A stretch of DNA of 64,000 nt from Blastococcus sp. TML/M2B (GCF_016612865.1 NZ_JAENZZ010000002.1:930001-994000); one strand, 5' to 3'. Positions 1 to 9,743 are shown, counted from the first letter of the stretch. The notes: generated from the letters alone by a model not told the origin. Numbers and translations are program-made.

Positions 1-1119
1 GACCTGGTGCTCGAGCTCGGCGACGGCGACGAGGCGGCCGGGCGGCGGGCGTGGGCCGACGCCGTCGGCTCGGTGCCGGTCGCCTCCTTCACCGCGACCA
101 AGCTGCGCTGGCTGGCTGACGCCGAGCCGGCGCACGCCGACCGCACCGCCGCGGTCTGCCTGCCGCACGACTGGCTGACCTGGCGGCTCTCCGCGGACCG
201 GGCGCTCGGCACGCTCACCACCGACCGGGGCGACGCCAGCGGCACCGGCTACTGGTCGGCGCGCACCGGCGGGTACCGCCTGGACCTGCTGGAGCGGGCG
301 ATGCGCGGGCGCCGCCCGGCCGTGCCCCGGGTCGCCGGGCCCGCCGAGCAGGTCGGCACGGTCGCCGGCTCCGGCGCGCTGCTGGGTCCGGGCACCGGCG
401 ACAACGCGGCCGCCGCGCTCGGGCTGGCCGCGCGGCCCGGCGACGTCGTCGTCTCCATCGGCACCTCGGGCGTGGTCTCCGCCGTCACCCCTACGGCGGT
501 CGCCGACGTGACCGGCACCGTCGCCGGGTTCGCCGACGCGACCGGCAACCACCTGCCGCTGGTCGCCACCCTCAACGCCGCGCGGGTGCTCGATGCCGCC
601 GCGACCCTGCTCGGCGTCGACCACGCCACACTCTCCGACCTCGCCCTGGCCGCGCCCTCCGGCGCCGACGGGCTGGTCCTCGTCCCCTACCTGGAGGGCG
701 AGCGGACGCCGAACCTGCCGCACGCCACCGGCTCGGTGCACGGCCTCACCCTGCGCAGCTCGACGCCGGCCCACTTCGCGCGGGCGGCCGTCGAGGGCCT
801 GCTGTGCGGGCTGGCCGACGGCATCGAGGCGGTCGTCGCGCAGGGCGTGGCCGTCGAGCGGGTGCTGCTCGTGGGAGGGGCGGCCCGCTCCCCCGCCGTC
901 CAGCAGCTGGCGCCGGGCATCCTCGGCCGGCCGGTGCTGGTGCCGCCGCCGGGCGAGTACGTCGCCGACGGCGCGGCCCGCCAGGCGGCGTGGGTGCTGT
1001 CCGGCGCGGCCGGGCCGCCGGAGTGGGCGCAGCCGGGCCTGCAGGCGTTCGAGGCGCCGCCGGCCCCGGCCGTGCGGGAGCGGTACGCGGAGGTGCGCGG
1101 CCGGACCGACGGCCAGTAG
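1..1119 (+). CDS. FGGY-family carbohydrate kinase (xylulokinase-like), 5' end cut by window
   Basis: C-terminal ~370 residues of a sugar kinase; the frame is open to base 1, so the true start lies upstream. FGGY kinases phosphorylate a sugar or polyol with ATP in the cytoplasm. Visible family features are the second-domain phosphate-binding stretch (DNAAAALG, then [11 protein letters not shown]) and the [13 protein letters not shown] segment, typical of xylulokinases. Near the C-terminus, [20 protein letters not shown] followed by a [13 protein letters not shown]-type stretch matches the adenosine-binding part. Substrate cannot be fixed from this half of the protein; xylulose is the best guess. 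It converges on the esterase gene with only 4 bases between the stop codons. Confidence 0.85.
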   Translation, partial: DLVLELGDGDEAAGRRAWADAVGSVPVASFTATKLRWLADAEPAHADRTAAVCLPHDWLTWRLSADRALGTLTTDRGDASGTGYWSARTGGYRLDLLERAMRGRRPAVPRVAGPAEQVGTVAGSGALLGPGTGDNAAAALGLAARPGDVVVSIGTSGVVSAVTPTAVADVTGTVAGFADATGNHLPLVATLNAARVLDAAATLLGVDHATLSDLALAAPSGADGLVLVPYLEGERTPNLPHATGSVHGLTLRSSTPAHFARAAVEGLLCGLADGIEAVVAQGVAVERVLLVGGAARSPAVQQLAPGILGRPVLVPPPGEYVADGAARQAAWVLSGAAGPPEWAQPGLQAFEAPPAPAVRERYAEVRGRTDGQ

Positions 1120-1123
1120 GCGG

Positions 1124-1777
1124 TCAGCCGAGGCCGGCCAGGACGGCGGCCACCTCGGCGGGGTGGGACTGCGGCGTCATGTGCGCGGCGCCGGGCAGCT
1201 CGACCAGCCGGCCGTGCGTTGCGGTGGCCGCCAGCCGCGCAGCCCAGTCCCCCGGGCAGAGCGCGTCGCGGCTGCCGCGCACCACGACGACGGGCACGGC
1301 GATGCGGGCCAGCCGCGCCTCGATCCGGTCCGGCGAGGCCCGCCGCCACAGCGCGCGCATCGCCCTGGGTCCGGTGCGCGACCACTGGGCGAGGATCCGC
1401 GGCACCTCCGGCAGGGGCTCGCGCACCGCCGTCCGCAGCCAGGCCGGCACGAGCCCGCGCAGCCTGCGCAGCCGCGGGTCGGTCGTCGGCCCCAGCAGGA
1501 CGACGGCGGCGACCCGGGGATCGCGCTCGGCGACGGCGGCCACGACCTGGCAGCCCTGCGAGTGGCCGGCGAGCACCACCGGCCCCGGCCCCAGCCGTTC
1601 CCGCAGCCCGGCGGCGAGCAGTTCGAGCCCCGGCACGGGTTTCCGGCGGCCCATCCCGGGCAGGGGGACGACGTCCGCCGGCAGCGAGGCCGGCAACCGG
1701 CTCCGCACGCCCGCCCACGAGCGCTCGTCGAGCCCCAGACCGGGGACGACGACGATCCGGGTCGGCGCAGAGGTCAC
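1124..1777 (-). CDS. alpha/beta hydrolase
   Basis: 217-residue cytoplasmic alpha/beta hydrolase. The N-terminal strand and oxyanion region read IVVVPGLGLDERSW, the nucleophile elbow is GHSQG with Ser73, and a plausible acid (Asp171 in RGSRDAL) and His199 (PGAAHM) complete the triad. Size and layout fit small esterases related to the RBBP9/YdeN and lipase-like groups. The substrate is unknown. It is transcribed away from the NADH dehydrogenase gene, with 114 bases between the two starts to hold both promoters. Confidence 0.8.
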   Translation of the reverse strand: MTSAPTRIVVVPGLGLDERSWAGVRSRLPASLPADVVPLPGMGRRKPVPGLELLAAGLRERLGPGPVVLAGHSQGCQVVAAVAERDPRVAAVVLLGPTTDPRLRRLRGLVPAWLRTAVREPLPEVPRILAQWSRTGPRAMRALWRRASPDRIEARLARIAVPVVVVRGSRDALCPGDWAARLAATATHGRLVELPGAAHMTPQSHPAEVAAVLAGLG

Positions 1778-1891
1778 CCCGGCGGTCTACCCCCCGGGCC
1801 CGTGGACGGCCAGCCGGGCAGGTCGAGATGTGGTTCGGATCGCCCGGGGTCGCCCGGGGGCGGAGCCCGTCGGAGTGGGAGAATCGTGAGC

Positions 1892-3319
1892 ATGACGACA
1901 GCAGCGACGCGTGTCCCCGCCGGACGCGAGACCGACAGCGGGCGGCCGCGGGTCGTCATCATCGGCTCCGGCTTCGGCGGCCTGTTCGCCGCCCGGGCCC
2001 TGGCGAAGGCCCCGGTCGACGTCACGCTGATCGGGAAGACCGCCCACCACCTGTTCCAGCCGCTGCTCTACCAGGTGGCGACCGGCATCCTCTCCGAGGG
2101 CGAGATCGCCCCCGCGACCCGCGAGGTGCTCCGGCACCAGAAGAACGCGACGACGGTGCTCGGCGAGGTCGTCGACATCGACCTGGCCGCCCGCACCGTC
2201 ACCTCGGTCGTGCTGGGCCGCCGCACCGTGCACCCCTACGACGAGCTGATCGTCGCGGCCGGCGCCGGGCAGTCCTACTTCGGCAACGACCACTTCGCCG
2301 AGTTCGCACCCGGCATGAAGAGCATCGACGACGCCCTCGAGCTGCGCGGCCGCATCTTCGGCGCCTTCGAGCTCGCCGAGCTCGCCACCGACCCGGCCGA
2401 GATCGACCGGCTGCTCACCTTCGTCGTCGTCGGCGCCGGCCCCACCGGGGTGGAGATGGCCGGGCAGATCGCCGAGCTCGCGCGCCGCACGCTGCGCCGC
2501 GACTTCCGCCGCATCGACCCGACCAGCGCGCGGGTGATCCTGCTCGACGCCGCTCCCGCGGTCCTCCCCTCCTTCGGCGAGAAGCTGGGCGAGCGGGCCC
2601 GACGGCAGCTCGCCGAGGGTGGCGTGGAGGTCCAGCTGGGCGCCATGGTCACCTCGGTCGACGCCAACGGCATCGACGTGAAGGACGGCGACGGCCAGGC
2701 CCGCCGCATCGAGGCCGCCACCAAGATCTGGGCGGCCGGCGTGCAGGCCAGCGGGCTGGGCCGGCTCCTCGGCGAGCAGTCCGGCGCCGAGGTCGACCGG
2801 GCCGGCCGGATCGCGGTGCAGCCAGACCTCACGCTGCCCGGCCACCCCGAGGTGCACGTCGTCGGCGACATGATGGCGCTGGACAAGCTGCCCGGCGTCG
2901 CGCAGGTCGCGATCCAGGGCGGCCGCTACGCCGCCGACGCGATCAAGCGCCGGATCGCCGGCAAGGAGCCCAAGGCCCCGTTCCGCTACCGGGACAAGGG
3001 CTCGATGGCGACGATCTCCCGCTTCCACGCCGTCGTCGACCTCGGCGGGCGGCTGAAGTTCGAGGGCTTCATCGCCTGGGTGATGTGGCTGGCCCTGCAC
3101 CTGCTCTACATCGTCGGCTTCCGCAGCCGGCTCACCGCCGCGCTGCACTGGACGGTGAGCTTCCTCGGCCGCGGCCGGTCGCAGCGGGTGGCCACCCAGC
3201 AGCAGGTCTACGGCCGGCTGGCGCTCGAGCAGCTCGGCCCCGGCTGGGAGGCGTCGAAGACCGGCGGCCCCAAGGAGGCCCCGGCCGACGAGGACATGAC
3301 CGGGCGCGAGTCCGCCTGA
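1892..3319 (+). CDS. ndh: type II NADH:quinone oxidoreductase (NDH-2)
   Basis: 475 residues. Single-subunit flavoprotein that passes electrons from NADH to quinone at the inner face of the membrane without pumping protons. FAD-binding GSGFGG lies at residues 25-30, the NADH-binding GAGPTG at 181-186, the second FAD motif VHVVGDM around 321-327, and the quinone-site-like AQVAIQGG around 337-344. A hydrophobic C-terminal stretch (about 385-420) fits membrane association. I chose the ATG at 1892; an in-frame GTG six bases upstream is an alternative. The 3' end overlaps the convergent acyltransferase frame by 112 bases. Confidence 0.88.
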   Translation: MTTAATRVPAGRETDSGRPRVVIIGSGFGGLFAARALAKAPVDVTLIGKTAHHLFQPLLYQVATGILSEGEIAPATREVLRHQKNATTVLGEVVDIDLAARTVTSVVLGRRTVHPYDELIVAAGAGQSYFGNDHFAEFAPGMKSIDDALELRGRIFGAFELAELATDPAEIDRLLTFVVVGAGPTGVEMAGQIAELARRTLRRDFRRIDPTSARVILLDAAPAVLPSFGEKLGERARRQLAEGGVEVQLGAMVTSVDANGIDVKDGDGQARRIEAATKIWAAGVQASGLGRLLGEQSGAEVDRAGRIAVQPDLTLPGHPEVHVVGDMMALDKLPGVAQVAIQGGRYAADAIKRRIAGKEPKAPFRYRDKGSMATISRFHAVVDLGGRLKFEGFIAWVMWLALHLLYIVGFRSRLTAALHWTVSFLGRGRSQRVATQQQVYGRLALEQLGPGWEASKTGGPKEAPADEDMTGRESA

Positions 3320-4563
3320 ACCGACCGGCCGTAGCCGCGGTGGCGCGGCAGCGCGCCGGTCGCGAGAGCCGGGAAGGACACCGTTGCGGGCTCCGCGGCG
3401 GGGGCCGGGACCGGGACGGCCGGGCGACGGCGGGCGTCGTCGGCAGCACCGGCGCGCCCCGTCGTCCGCAGCATGGTCAGCGTGGCCGCGCGCAGCCGCC
3501 CGCTGAACGGCCGCTCGACCAGGTGGTGGAGGGCGGCGGCCGCGACCAGCGCCACCACCGTCGCGGCCAGCACCGCCACCCACGGCCCGACCGAGCCGCG
3601 CAGCAGGTGGATGACGAACCAGCCGAGGTTCTCGTGCACCAGGTAGAGCGGGTAGGTGAGCGCCCCCGCCAGGGTCATCCAGCGGGCGCTGCGCGCGGCC
3701 AGCGGCGTCAGCGTCACGAGCGCGACCAGACCGAAGCAGGCCAGCGTGCCCAGCGCGATGAGCGCGGTCGAGGGCGCCCACGGCGTCTCCAGGCCGAGCA
3801 CGACCGGGTAGTAGCCCATCGCGAAGTTCAGCGCGAACAGGCCCTGGAGCCCGACCAGCAGCCAGGTTCCGGTGTCGGAGCCGTCCCGGTGGATCAGGTA
3901 GAGCAGCATGCCGCCGGCGAAGAACGGCGCGTAGTCCGGCATGAGGAACGCCGTCAGCAGGCGGGACTCCGACCCGGCGGCCAGCGCACCGGCGACCGGC
4001 CAGAGGGCGCAGAACGCCAGGATCCGCCGGCGGGTGATGCCCACCAGCATGAGCAGCACGATCAGCAGGTAGAAGCGCGCCTCGTACCAGAGCGTCCAGT
4101 ACGGGCCGTCGACGTCGTGCACGCCGAAGGCGCCCTGCAGCATGGTCAGGTTGAGCAGCGCCTGCGAGGTGCTGATCTCGTGGTCGAAGAACGCCGGGTT
4201 CGCCGGCCACACGTAGAGGACCAGCACGATGCTGGCCGCCGCCGCCACCCAGTAGGCCGGGTAGAGCCGGGCGACGCGGGAGGCGACGAAGCCCGGGACG
4301 TCTCTCCCCCAGGAACTCATGAGCAGCACGAAGCCGCTGATGACGAAGAACAGCGGCACGCCCATCCGGCCGTAGGCCGCCCACTGGCCCACCGGCGCGA
4401 GCGCGTCGGGGACCGGGCCGTCCCACGCCGGGCTGTTCCGCGCGGTGAAGTGGAAGGCGACGACGCTCAGCGCCGCCAGCAGCCGCAGGACGTCGAGCAT
4501 GCCGAGACGGCGGTCCGGCGTGCTGGCAGGCGCTCCCGAGGTCACGGCGCGGACGCTAGCCAT
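3208..4563 (-). CDS. acyltransferase family 3 membrane protein (OafA-like)
   Basis: Integral membrane O-acyltransferase of the acyltransferase-3 family, about 10 hydrophobic segments. These enzymes acetylate surface polysaccharides or other exported glycans. The N-terminus has the family pattern: LDVLRLLAALSVVAFHF (catalytic His), then MGVPLFFVISGFVL, then RLYPAYW. The start at 4563 is one of several; ATG at 4500 would begin right at the first conserved block. The last ~70 residues are proline/alanine/serine-rich and run 112 bases into the NDH-2 gene, so the natural stop may have been lost or this tail may be dispensable. Confidence 0.8.
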   Translation of the reverse strand: MASVRAVTSGAPASTPDRRLGMLDVLRLLAALSVVAFHFTARNSPAWDGPVPDALAPVGQWAAYGRMGVPLFFVISGFVLLMSSWGRDVPGFVASRVARLYPAYWVAAAASIVLVLYVWPANPAFFDHEISTSQALLNLTMLQGAFGVHDVDGPYWTLWYEARFYLLIVLLMLVGITRRRILAFCALWPVAGALAAGSESRLLTAFLMPDYAPFFAGGMLLYLIHRDGSDTGTWLLVGLQGLFALNFAMGYYPVVLGLETPWAPSTALIALGTLACFGLVALVTLTPLAARSARWMTLAGALTYPLYLVHENLGWFVIHLLRGSVGPWVAVLAATVVALVAAAALHHLVERPFSGRLRAATLTMLRTTGRAGAADDARRRPAVPVPAPAAEPATVSFPALATGALPRHRGYGRSVQADSRPVMSSSAGASLGPPVFDASQPGPSCSSASRP

Positions 4564-4713
4564 GGTCGGGCCCGGACCCGGGGACGCGGGAGCGCGACGG
4601 GAACCCTCCGTCACATCCGCCTCAGGGAGCGCTGGGGACGCCTCTCCCCCGGGCGGGGCAGCGTCGGCGCCGGGGCCCTACAGGTGGGGAGCGGGAACGA
4701 CGAGGATGGGGAC

Positions 4714-5647
4714 ATGGATCGCCCCCACGGGGCGCCGGCGGTTCCGCTGCTGGCGGCGCTCTACCTCGTCAGCGGAGCCCTGTGCCTCGCCGGTGCCGCC
4801 TGGCCGGTGAACCCGGACGCCCCGGTGCAGCTGCTCTGGGTCCTGGGCTGCACCGGCGTGGGCGTCGGCGGGGTGCTCGCGCTGCTGCGCGACGAGCTGC
4901 CGGCGTGGGCCGTCGACGCGGGGCTGTTCCTGATGTCCCTGCTGATCGGCGTCCTGGCCTGGCGGTCGGTGACGCAGGCCGGCGTCGTCGGGCTCGGCCC
5001 GGTGATGATCGCCGTGGCGCTCTACGCCGCGCACGTGCTGCCGCTCCCCGCTGCGCGGGTGCACGCCGTCGTCCTGGTCACGGCGACCAGCGCCGGCGCC
5101 GCCGCGGCCGCGCCGTCGGGGTTCCTCCCGGCCTGGGTCGCGCTGGTGGTCGCCGTGCTCGCGCTCACCGAGGTGCAGGGCCGCCTGGCCCGGCAGCTGC
5201 GCGACGCCGCCGACACCGATCCGCTCACCGGCGTCGCGAACCGGCGCGCGTGGCAGGCCGCGACCTCGCGGCACCTGGCCCACGCGCTGCGCACCGGCGA
5301 GCCGCTCACCGTGGCCATCCTCGACCTCGACCACTTCAAGCTGGTCAACGACCGCGACGGGCACAGCGCCGGCGACGCGCTGCTGCGCGAGCTGACCGCC
5401 GGCTGGACCGGGCGGCTGCGGCACGCCGACCTGCTCGGCCGCTACGGCGGGGACGAGTTCGTGCTCTGCCTGCCCGCGACCGACGAGGCCGGCGCACGGG
5501 ACCTCGTCGACCGCCTGCGGGGAGGCCCACGGCTTCGGCTGGTCGGCGGGCCTGTCGACCGTGCGCGCGGGCGACACCCTCGACGCGGTGCTGCGCCGCG
5601 CCGACGAGGACCTCTACGAGCGCAAGCGGGCCGGCCGCGCCTGCTAG
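4714..5647 (+). pseudogene. GGDEF-domain diguanylate cyclase, one +1 frameshift
   Basis: Membrane-anchored diguanylate cyclase that would make cyclic di-GMP. Six or so hydrophobic segments (residues 8-150) precede a GGDEF domain beginning TDPLTGVANRRAW, with LDLDHFKLVND and the active site RYGGDEF. After DLVDRLR the frame changes: the expected EAHGFGWSAGLST to ADEDLYERKRAG tail is read one frame later and ends at 5647. Removing one G from the GGGG run at 5519-5522 joins the parts perfectly, so this is a single-base insertion. There is no visible I-site RxxD upstream of GGDEF. The stop overlaps the convergent WYL regulator's stop in a shared CTAG. Confidence 0.82.
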
Positions 5648-6642
5648 TCGCGCACGCCGCGCTCGAACCGGCCGGCCCAGTCGGCCAGCAGGTCGCGCAG
5701 CTCGGCCGGTGCGAGCACCGTGAACTCCGCGCCGGTGCCGCCGAGCGCCAGCGCCGCCCAGCTGAGGTCGTAGGTCTCCATCCGCAGCCGGCACCCCCCG
5801 CCGGGCTCCTCGGTGATCGTAGTCCACTGCCCGACCCGGCGGCGGACGTCGTCGGCGGGTGCGGCGACGAGCGCCTCGACCACGTACCCGGCCGACCGGG
5901 CGTCGGTGCCGCGCCGGACGAACGCGGCCGCGTCCTCGGCGGGCAGCACCCGCGGCGCGAAGCGCTGTCCCGTGCCGCGCGGCGCGCTCAGCCGGTCGAG
6001 GCGGAAGCTGCGCCAGTCGCCCCGGCCCAGGTCGTAGGCGACCAGGTACCAGCGGCGGCCCATCGCGACGAGCCGGAAGGGCTCGGTCAGCCGCTCGCTC
6101 CGGGCGCCGTCGGCCGCGGTGTAGGAGAACTCCAGCCGCTCGGTGTCCCGGCAGGCGCCGGCGACGGCGACGAGCACCTGCGGGTCGACGACGGCGCCGG
6201 ACGCGCTGCCCGGAGCGGGCACGGTCATGGCGCTGAGCGCGTCGGCGCGGCGGCGGAGCCGGGCGGGCAGCACCTGGACGACGGTGGTCAGCGCCCGGAC
6301 CGACGCCTCCGCCATGCCGGCCACCGCGCTCTGCGCGGCCGCCTGCAACCCGACGGTCAGCGCCACCGCCTCGTCGTCGTCCAGGACGAGCGGCGGCAGC
6401 GCCGCCCCCGGCGCGAGCCGGTACCCGCCGTCGACCCCCGGCTGGGCCTCGACCGGGTAGCCGAGCTCGCGGAGCCGCTCGACGTCCCGGCGCAGGGTGC
6501 GCAGCGAGACGCCCAGCCGGTGCGCGAGCTCGGCACCCACCCAGTGCCGGCGCTGCTGGAGGATCGACAGCAGGCGCAGGGTGCGGTTCCCCGGGCCGGT
6601 CACGATCCGAGAGTCTGCCCCATTGCGGCCAGGATCTGACAC
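5644..6642 (-). CDS. WYL-domain transcriptional regulator (YafY type)
   Basis: 332 residues. N-terminal winged helix (about residues 20-75, LLSILQQRRHWVGAELAHRL then LRTLRRDVERLRELGYPVEA) followed by a WYL domain (about 165-260) with MGRRWYLVAYDLGR and a C-terminal effector-binding extension. Regulators of this class often sense nucleic acid or other ligands and control a divergent neighbour. Here the divergent neighbour is the DinB-family gene, 52 bases away, so the two are likely linked. GTG at 6642 has an AGGGG-type ribosome site; a later GTG at 6603 is an alternative. Confidence 0.85.
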   Translation of the reverse strand: MSDPGRNGADSRIVTGPGNRTLRLLSILQQRRHWVGAELAHRLGVSLRTLRRDVERLRELGYPVEAQPGVDGGYRLAPGAALPPLVLDDDEAVALTVGLQAAAQSAVAGMAEASVRALTTVVQVLPARLRRRADALSAMTVPAPGSASGAVVDPQVLVAVAGACRDTERLEFSYTAADGARSERLTEPFRLVAMGRRWYLVAYDLGRGDWRSFRLDRLSAPRGTGQRFAPRVLPAEDAAAFVRRGTDARSAGYVVEALVAAPADDVRRRVGQWTTITEEPGGGCRLRMETYDLSWAALALGGTGAEFTVLAPAELRDLLADWAGRFERGVRD

Positions 6643-6694
6643 CGATCGCCCCTAGCGTCGGAGAGGACAGCACCCCCGACGAGAGGCACCGGTC

Positions 6695-7210
6695 ATGACC
6701 ACCCCCACCCTGTCCCCCGAGCGCGCGGACCTGCTGGAGCTGCTGCAGGCCCACCGGCACTTCCTCCGCTTCACCGTGCAGGGCCTCACCGACGAGCAGG
6801 CCCGGCAGCGCACGACCGTGAGCGAGCTGACGCTCGGCGGGCTGATCAAGCACGTCAGCCGCACGGAGGAGGCCTGGGCCCGGTTCACCACCGAGGGGCC
6901 GGCCGCCATGGCGGCCCCGCAGGACGAGGCCGGCTACGCCGACTGGGCCGACGGGCACCGGCTGCTGCCCGGCGAGACGCTGGCGGGCGTGCTCGCGGAG
7001 TACGAGCGGGTCGCCGCGCGGACCGACGAGCTGGTCCGCACCCTCGACCTCGACGCGTCGTTCCCGCTGCCGGAGGCGCCGTGGTTCCCGCCGGGAGCGC
7101 GCCGGTCGGTGCGACGCGCGTTCCTGCACATCGCCACCGAGACCGCCCAGCACTCCGGGCACGCCGACATCCTGCGCGAGGCCCTCGACGGCCAGAAGAC
7201 GATGGGGTGA
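6695..7210 (+). CDS. DinB-family (DUF664-like) protein
   Basis: 171 residues, four-helix-bundle DinB/YfiT fold. Actinobacterial DinB proteins are putative metal-dependent thiol S-transferases, and many use mycothiol. The three metal-binding histidines expected for the family are plausible at IKHVSR, the mid-protein DGHR region, and HIATETAQHSGH near the C-terminus. Start ATG at 6695 follows GAGAGG and ACGAGAGG-like ribosome sites. It diverges from the WYL regulator. Function in this organism is not known. Confidence 0.8.
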   Translation: MTTPTLSPERADLLELLQAHRHFLRFTVQGLTDEQARQRTTVSELTLGGLIKHVSRTEEAWARFTTEGPAAMAAPQDEAGYADWADGHRLLPGETLAGVLAEYERVAARTDELVRTLDLDASFPLPEAPWFPPGARRSVRRAFLHIATETAQHSGHADILREALDGQKTMG

Positions 7211-7295
7211 GCCGTTCGCCCTGGGCGTGATCGCCGCCCCGGCCGCCCGATGCGGCGTTCACTGGTGCGCGCACGCGCGTGATCGGGAGGTCGCC

Positions 7296-8250
7296 ATGAC
7301 ACCGGAACCCGCCGCCCGCGCGCCGGAGACGGCGCTGGACGCCTACTCCCGCATCGTCACGTCGGTGGCCGCCGACCTCACGCCGCACGTCGCCGCGCTG
7401 GAGGTGCGCGGCGCGGACGGGCGCGGGGGTGCTGGATCGGCCGTCGTCGTCGACGACGCCGGGCTGCTGCTCACCAACGCCCACGTCGTGGCGGGCGCGC
7501 GGGCCGGCCGCGCCGTCTTGCGCCGACGGCTCGGAGGTCGACGTGGACGTCGTCGGCGCCGACCCGCTGTCCGACCTGGCGGTCGTGCGGGCGCGGGGCG
7601 GCACGCCGCCACCGGCCGAGCTCGGGGACGCCGGCACGCTGCGGGTCGGGCAGCTGGTCGTGGCGGTCGGCAACCCGCTCGGGCTGGCCGGTTCGGTCAC
7701 CGCCGGGGTGGTCAGCGGGCTCGGCCGGTCGCTGCCCACCCGCGACGGGCGCACCGCCCGGGTCGTGGAGGACGTCATCCAGACCGACGCCGCCCTGAAC
7801 CCGGGCAACTCCGGCGGCGCCCTGGCCGACGCCGCCTCGCGGGTGGTCGGCATCAACACCGCCGTCGCGGGGTGGGGCCTGGGCCTGGCGGTGCCGATCA
7901 ACGCCACCAGCCGCCGGATCCTCGCCGCCCTCGTCGCCGACGGGCGGGTGCGCCGGGCCTACCTGGGCCTGGTCAGCACCCCCGCGCCGCTGCCCGCCGA
8001 GCTGGCCCTGCGGACCGGCCGGCGGCGCGGGCTGCGGATCGTCGACGTCGTCCCCGGGGCGCCGGCCGACCGGTCCGGGCTCCGGCGCGGCGACCTGGTG
8101 CTGGAGGCCGGCCGCCGGCCGGTCGCCGACGCGCAGAGCCTGCAGCGGCTGCTGTTCACCGAGGCGATCGGCGAGCCGCTGCCGTTGACCGTGTTCCGCA
8201 GCGGCGCGATGGTCGACGTGATCGCGGTGCCCGGCGAGCTCACCGGCTGA
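7296..8250 (+). pseudogene. HtrA/DegP-like trypsin-type serine protease with PDZ, one +1 frameshift
   Basis: Serine protease of family S1C. Catalytic His lies in LLTNAHVV, Asp in DPLSDLAVVRA, Ser in LNPGNSGGALAD; a PDZ domain follows (YLGLV to the C-terminal region, with VPGAPADRSGLRRGDLVLEA). No signal peptide or membrane anchor is visible, unusual for HtrA proteins but seen in some actinobacterial cytoplasmic forms. The N-terminal frame runs to about 7519; the rest is one frame on. Dropping the G at 7520 in GTCTTGCGCC restores VFADGSEVDVDVVGADPL. All catalytic residues are present, so a sequencing error is as likely as real loss. Confidence 0.82.
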
Positions 8251-8265
8251 CCCACTCCGGCGTGC

Positions 8266-9231
8266 TCAGCCGCCGTTGAGGGACTCCACGTGCGCGACGG
8301 CGCGGTCGCGGGTCTCGGCGGCGTCGTCGGCGGCCCGCTGCGCGGCGGCCCGGCGGCGCTCCTCCCGCTTGAGCGCGGCGGCCGCGTCGGCCGCCGCCCG
8401 CTCGGCCTCGGCCAGCTGGTCGGCGAGCTCCTCGACCCGTTCCTGCAGCTCGGTCTGCCGGGCGGCGAGCTCGTCGGTCTGCCGGCGGTGCTCGTCCAGT
8501 GCTGCCGCGGCGTCGTCGGCGGCCGCGGTGGCCTCCTCGGCGGCCGCCCGCGCGGCGGCGAGCTCGCGCTGCCGCTTCTCCTCCGCGGCCCGCCGGCGCT
8601 CCTCCTGCTCGCGGGCCCGGCGGTCGGCGGCGGACTCCCCCGCCGGCTTCTCCTTCTCCGCACCCTTGGTCGCCGTGGTCGCGGCCTTCCCCGCGGGTGC
8701 GGCGGGGCGCTCCGCCCTGGGTGCGGGGTGGACCAGGCGCAGGTCGGGCTTCGCGACCGTCGTCCCCAGGCCGCTGTAGGACATCGGCGAGGTGAGCCGG
8801 CCGGTGAGCAGCGCCCGCCCGGCGTCGGGGTCGGCCATCGCGGCGCGCAGCGTCTCCTCGACCTGGGTGGCGACCGTCGTGCTCACCGGGTGCCCTCGGC
8901 CGGAGGCGAGCGCGCGCGCCTGCCGGGTCAGCGCGGTGACCAGCTGCCGCCGCTGGACGTCGAGGGCGCGCAACTGGTCACCGGCCAGGTTCTCCTGCGC
9001 CTCGCGGAGCAGGTCGCCGAGCTCGACGAGGTCCTCCAGCTCGGCGCGCTGCTCCCGGACCAGCAGGTTGCAGACCCACGCGCCGGCCGAGGGCTTGGGC
9101 AGCGCACCGATCTCCTTGGCCAGCGCCTTGTCGCCGTCGGCCTTCGCGGCGTCCTGCCGCTCCTTCCGGAGCGCGACGAACTCCTCCGGCGGCACCTCGT
9201 ACAGCTCGTCGGCCACCTCGTCGAAGTCCAC
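8266..9231 (-). CDS. conserved hypothetical coiled-coil protein
   Basis: 321 residues, cytoplasmic. The N-terminal 170 residues form a globular region (opening MDFDEVADELYEVPPEEF, with KERQDAAK and SAGAWVCNLLV motifs). The second half is a long, charged Ala/Glu/Arg coiled coil (about 190-315). Proteins with this layout occur in many actinobacteria next to unrelated genes and have no assigned function that I know. It converges on the protease gene with 15 bases between stops. Confidence 0.7.
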   Translation of the reverse strand: MDFDEVADELYEVPPEEFVALRKERQDAAKADGDKALAKEIGALPKPSAGAWVCNLLVREQRAELEDLVELGDLLREAQENLAGDQLRALDVQRRQLVTALTRQARALASGRGHPVSTTVATQVEETLRAAMADPDAGRALLTGRLTSPMSYSGLGTTVAKPDLRLVHPAPRAERPAAPAGKAATTATKGAEKEKPAGESAADRRAREQEERRRAAEEKRQRELAAARAAAEEATAAADDAAAALDEHRRQTDELAARQTELQERVEELADQLAEAERAAADAAAALKREERRRAAAQRAADDAAETRDRAVAHVESLNGG

Positions 9232-9256
9232 GCGGCGACCCTGCCAGAGAGGGACC

Positions 9257-9676
9257 TCAGCAGCAGGCGGGAGCCGGCTCCGCGGCGGTCTTCCCCTCGA
9301 GGTCGGGGCGGTCGTCGCCGGTGACGGTGTAGACCTCCCACGGCTCCCCGCCCGGGCCGGTCACCCACACCTTGTCCTGCACGGCGTAGCAGCAGGTGGT
9401 GCCCTCCTCCGGCCGCGTGGCCAGGCCGGCGTCGGCCAGCCGGGTGGTCGCCGCGGTGACCTCGCCGGTCGAGGCGACCTCGACGCCGAGGTGGTCCATG
9501 CGGGTGGGCTCGCCGGCGGTCCCCTCGAGCAGCACCAGCTTCAGCGGCGGCTCGGCGATGGCGAAGTTGGCGTAGCCGGGCCGGCGCTTGGCCGGCCGGG
9601 TGTCGAACAGCCGCGAGTAGAAGCCGACGGCGGCCTCCAGGTCGGCGACGCGGAGGGCGAGCTGGATCCGGGACAC
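9257..9676 (-). CDS. arsI: ArsI/CadI-family glyoxalase-fold protein (organoarsenical C-As lyase)
   Basis: 139 residues, one vicinal-oxygen-chelate domain. ArsI cleaves the carbon-arsenic bond of trivalent methyl- and aryl-arsenicals using Fe(II); CadI is the cadmium-induced homologue. The diagnostic vicinal cysteines are Cys95-Cys96 (TTCCYAVQDKVWV), and His62 (MDHLGVE) is a likely metal ligand. The protein ends in CC. GTG at 9676 has a strong AGGAGGT site just upstream. It diverges from arsR, with a perfect palindrome between them, so it is probably under the same arsenic control. Confidence 0.85.
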   Translation of the reverse strand: MSRIQLALRVADLEAAVGFYSRLFDTRPAKRRPGYANFAIAEPPLKLVLLEGTAGEPTRMDHLGVEVASTGEVTAATTRLADAGLATRPEEGTTCCYAVQDKVWVTGPGGEPWEVYTVTGDDRPDLEGKTAAEPAPACC

Positions 9677-9698
9677 GGGGGACCTCCTGAGATCGGGA

Positions 9699-9716
9699 CA
9701 TCGACGGGCGTCGATG
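9699..9716. promoter_or_regulatory. probable ArsR operator (palindrome)
   Basis: CATCGACGGGCGTCGATG is a perfect 8-bp inverted repeat with a 2-base spacer, 23 bases upstream of the arsI start and about 90 bases upstream of arsR. The ATCGA-TCGAT core is what many ArsR/SmtB repressors bind. Binding by the adjacent ArsR is inference. Confidence 0.6.
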
Positions 9717-9743
9717 CGACGAATGAACACCTGACATAGATGC

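Noticed and set aside
1219-6639. Open frame of about 1800 codons on the plus strand
   Set aside because: It is an artefact of GC-rich DNA; it runs through five genes on both strands and is rich in Arg, Ala, Gly and Pro with no domain except the cyclase segment, which has its own start at 4714.
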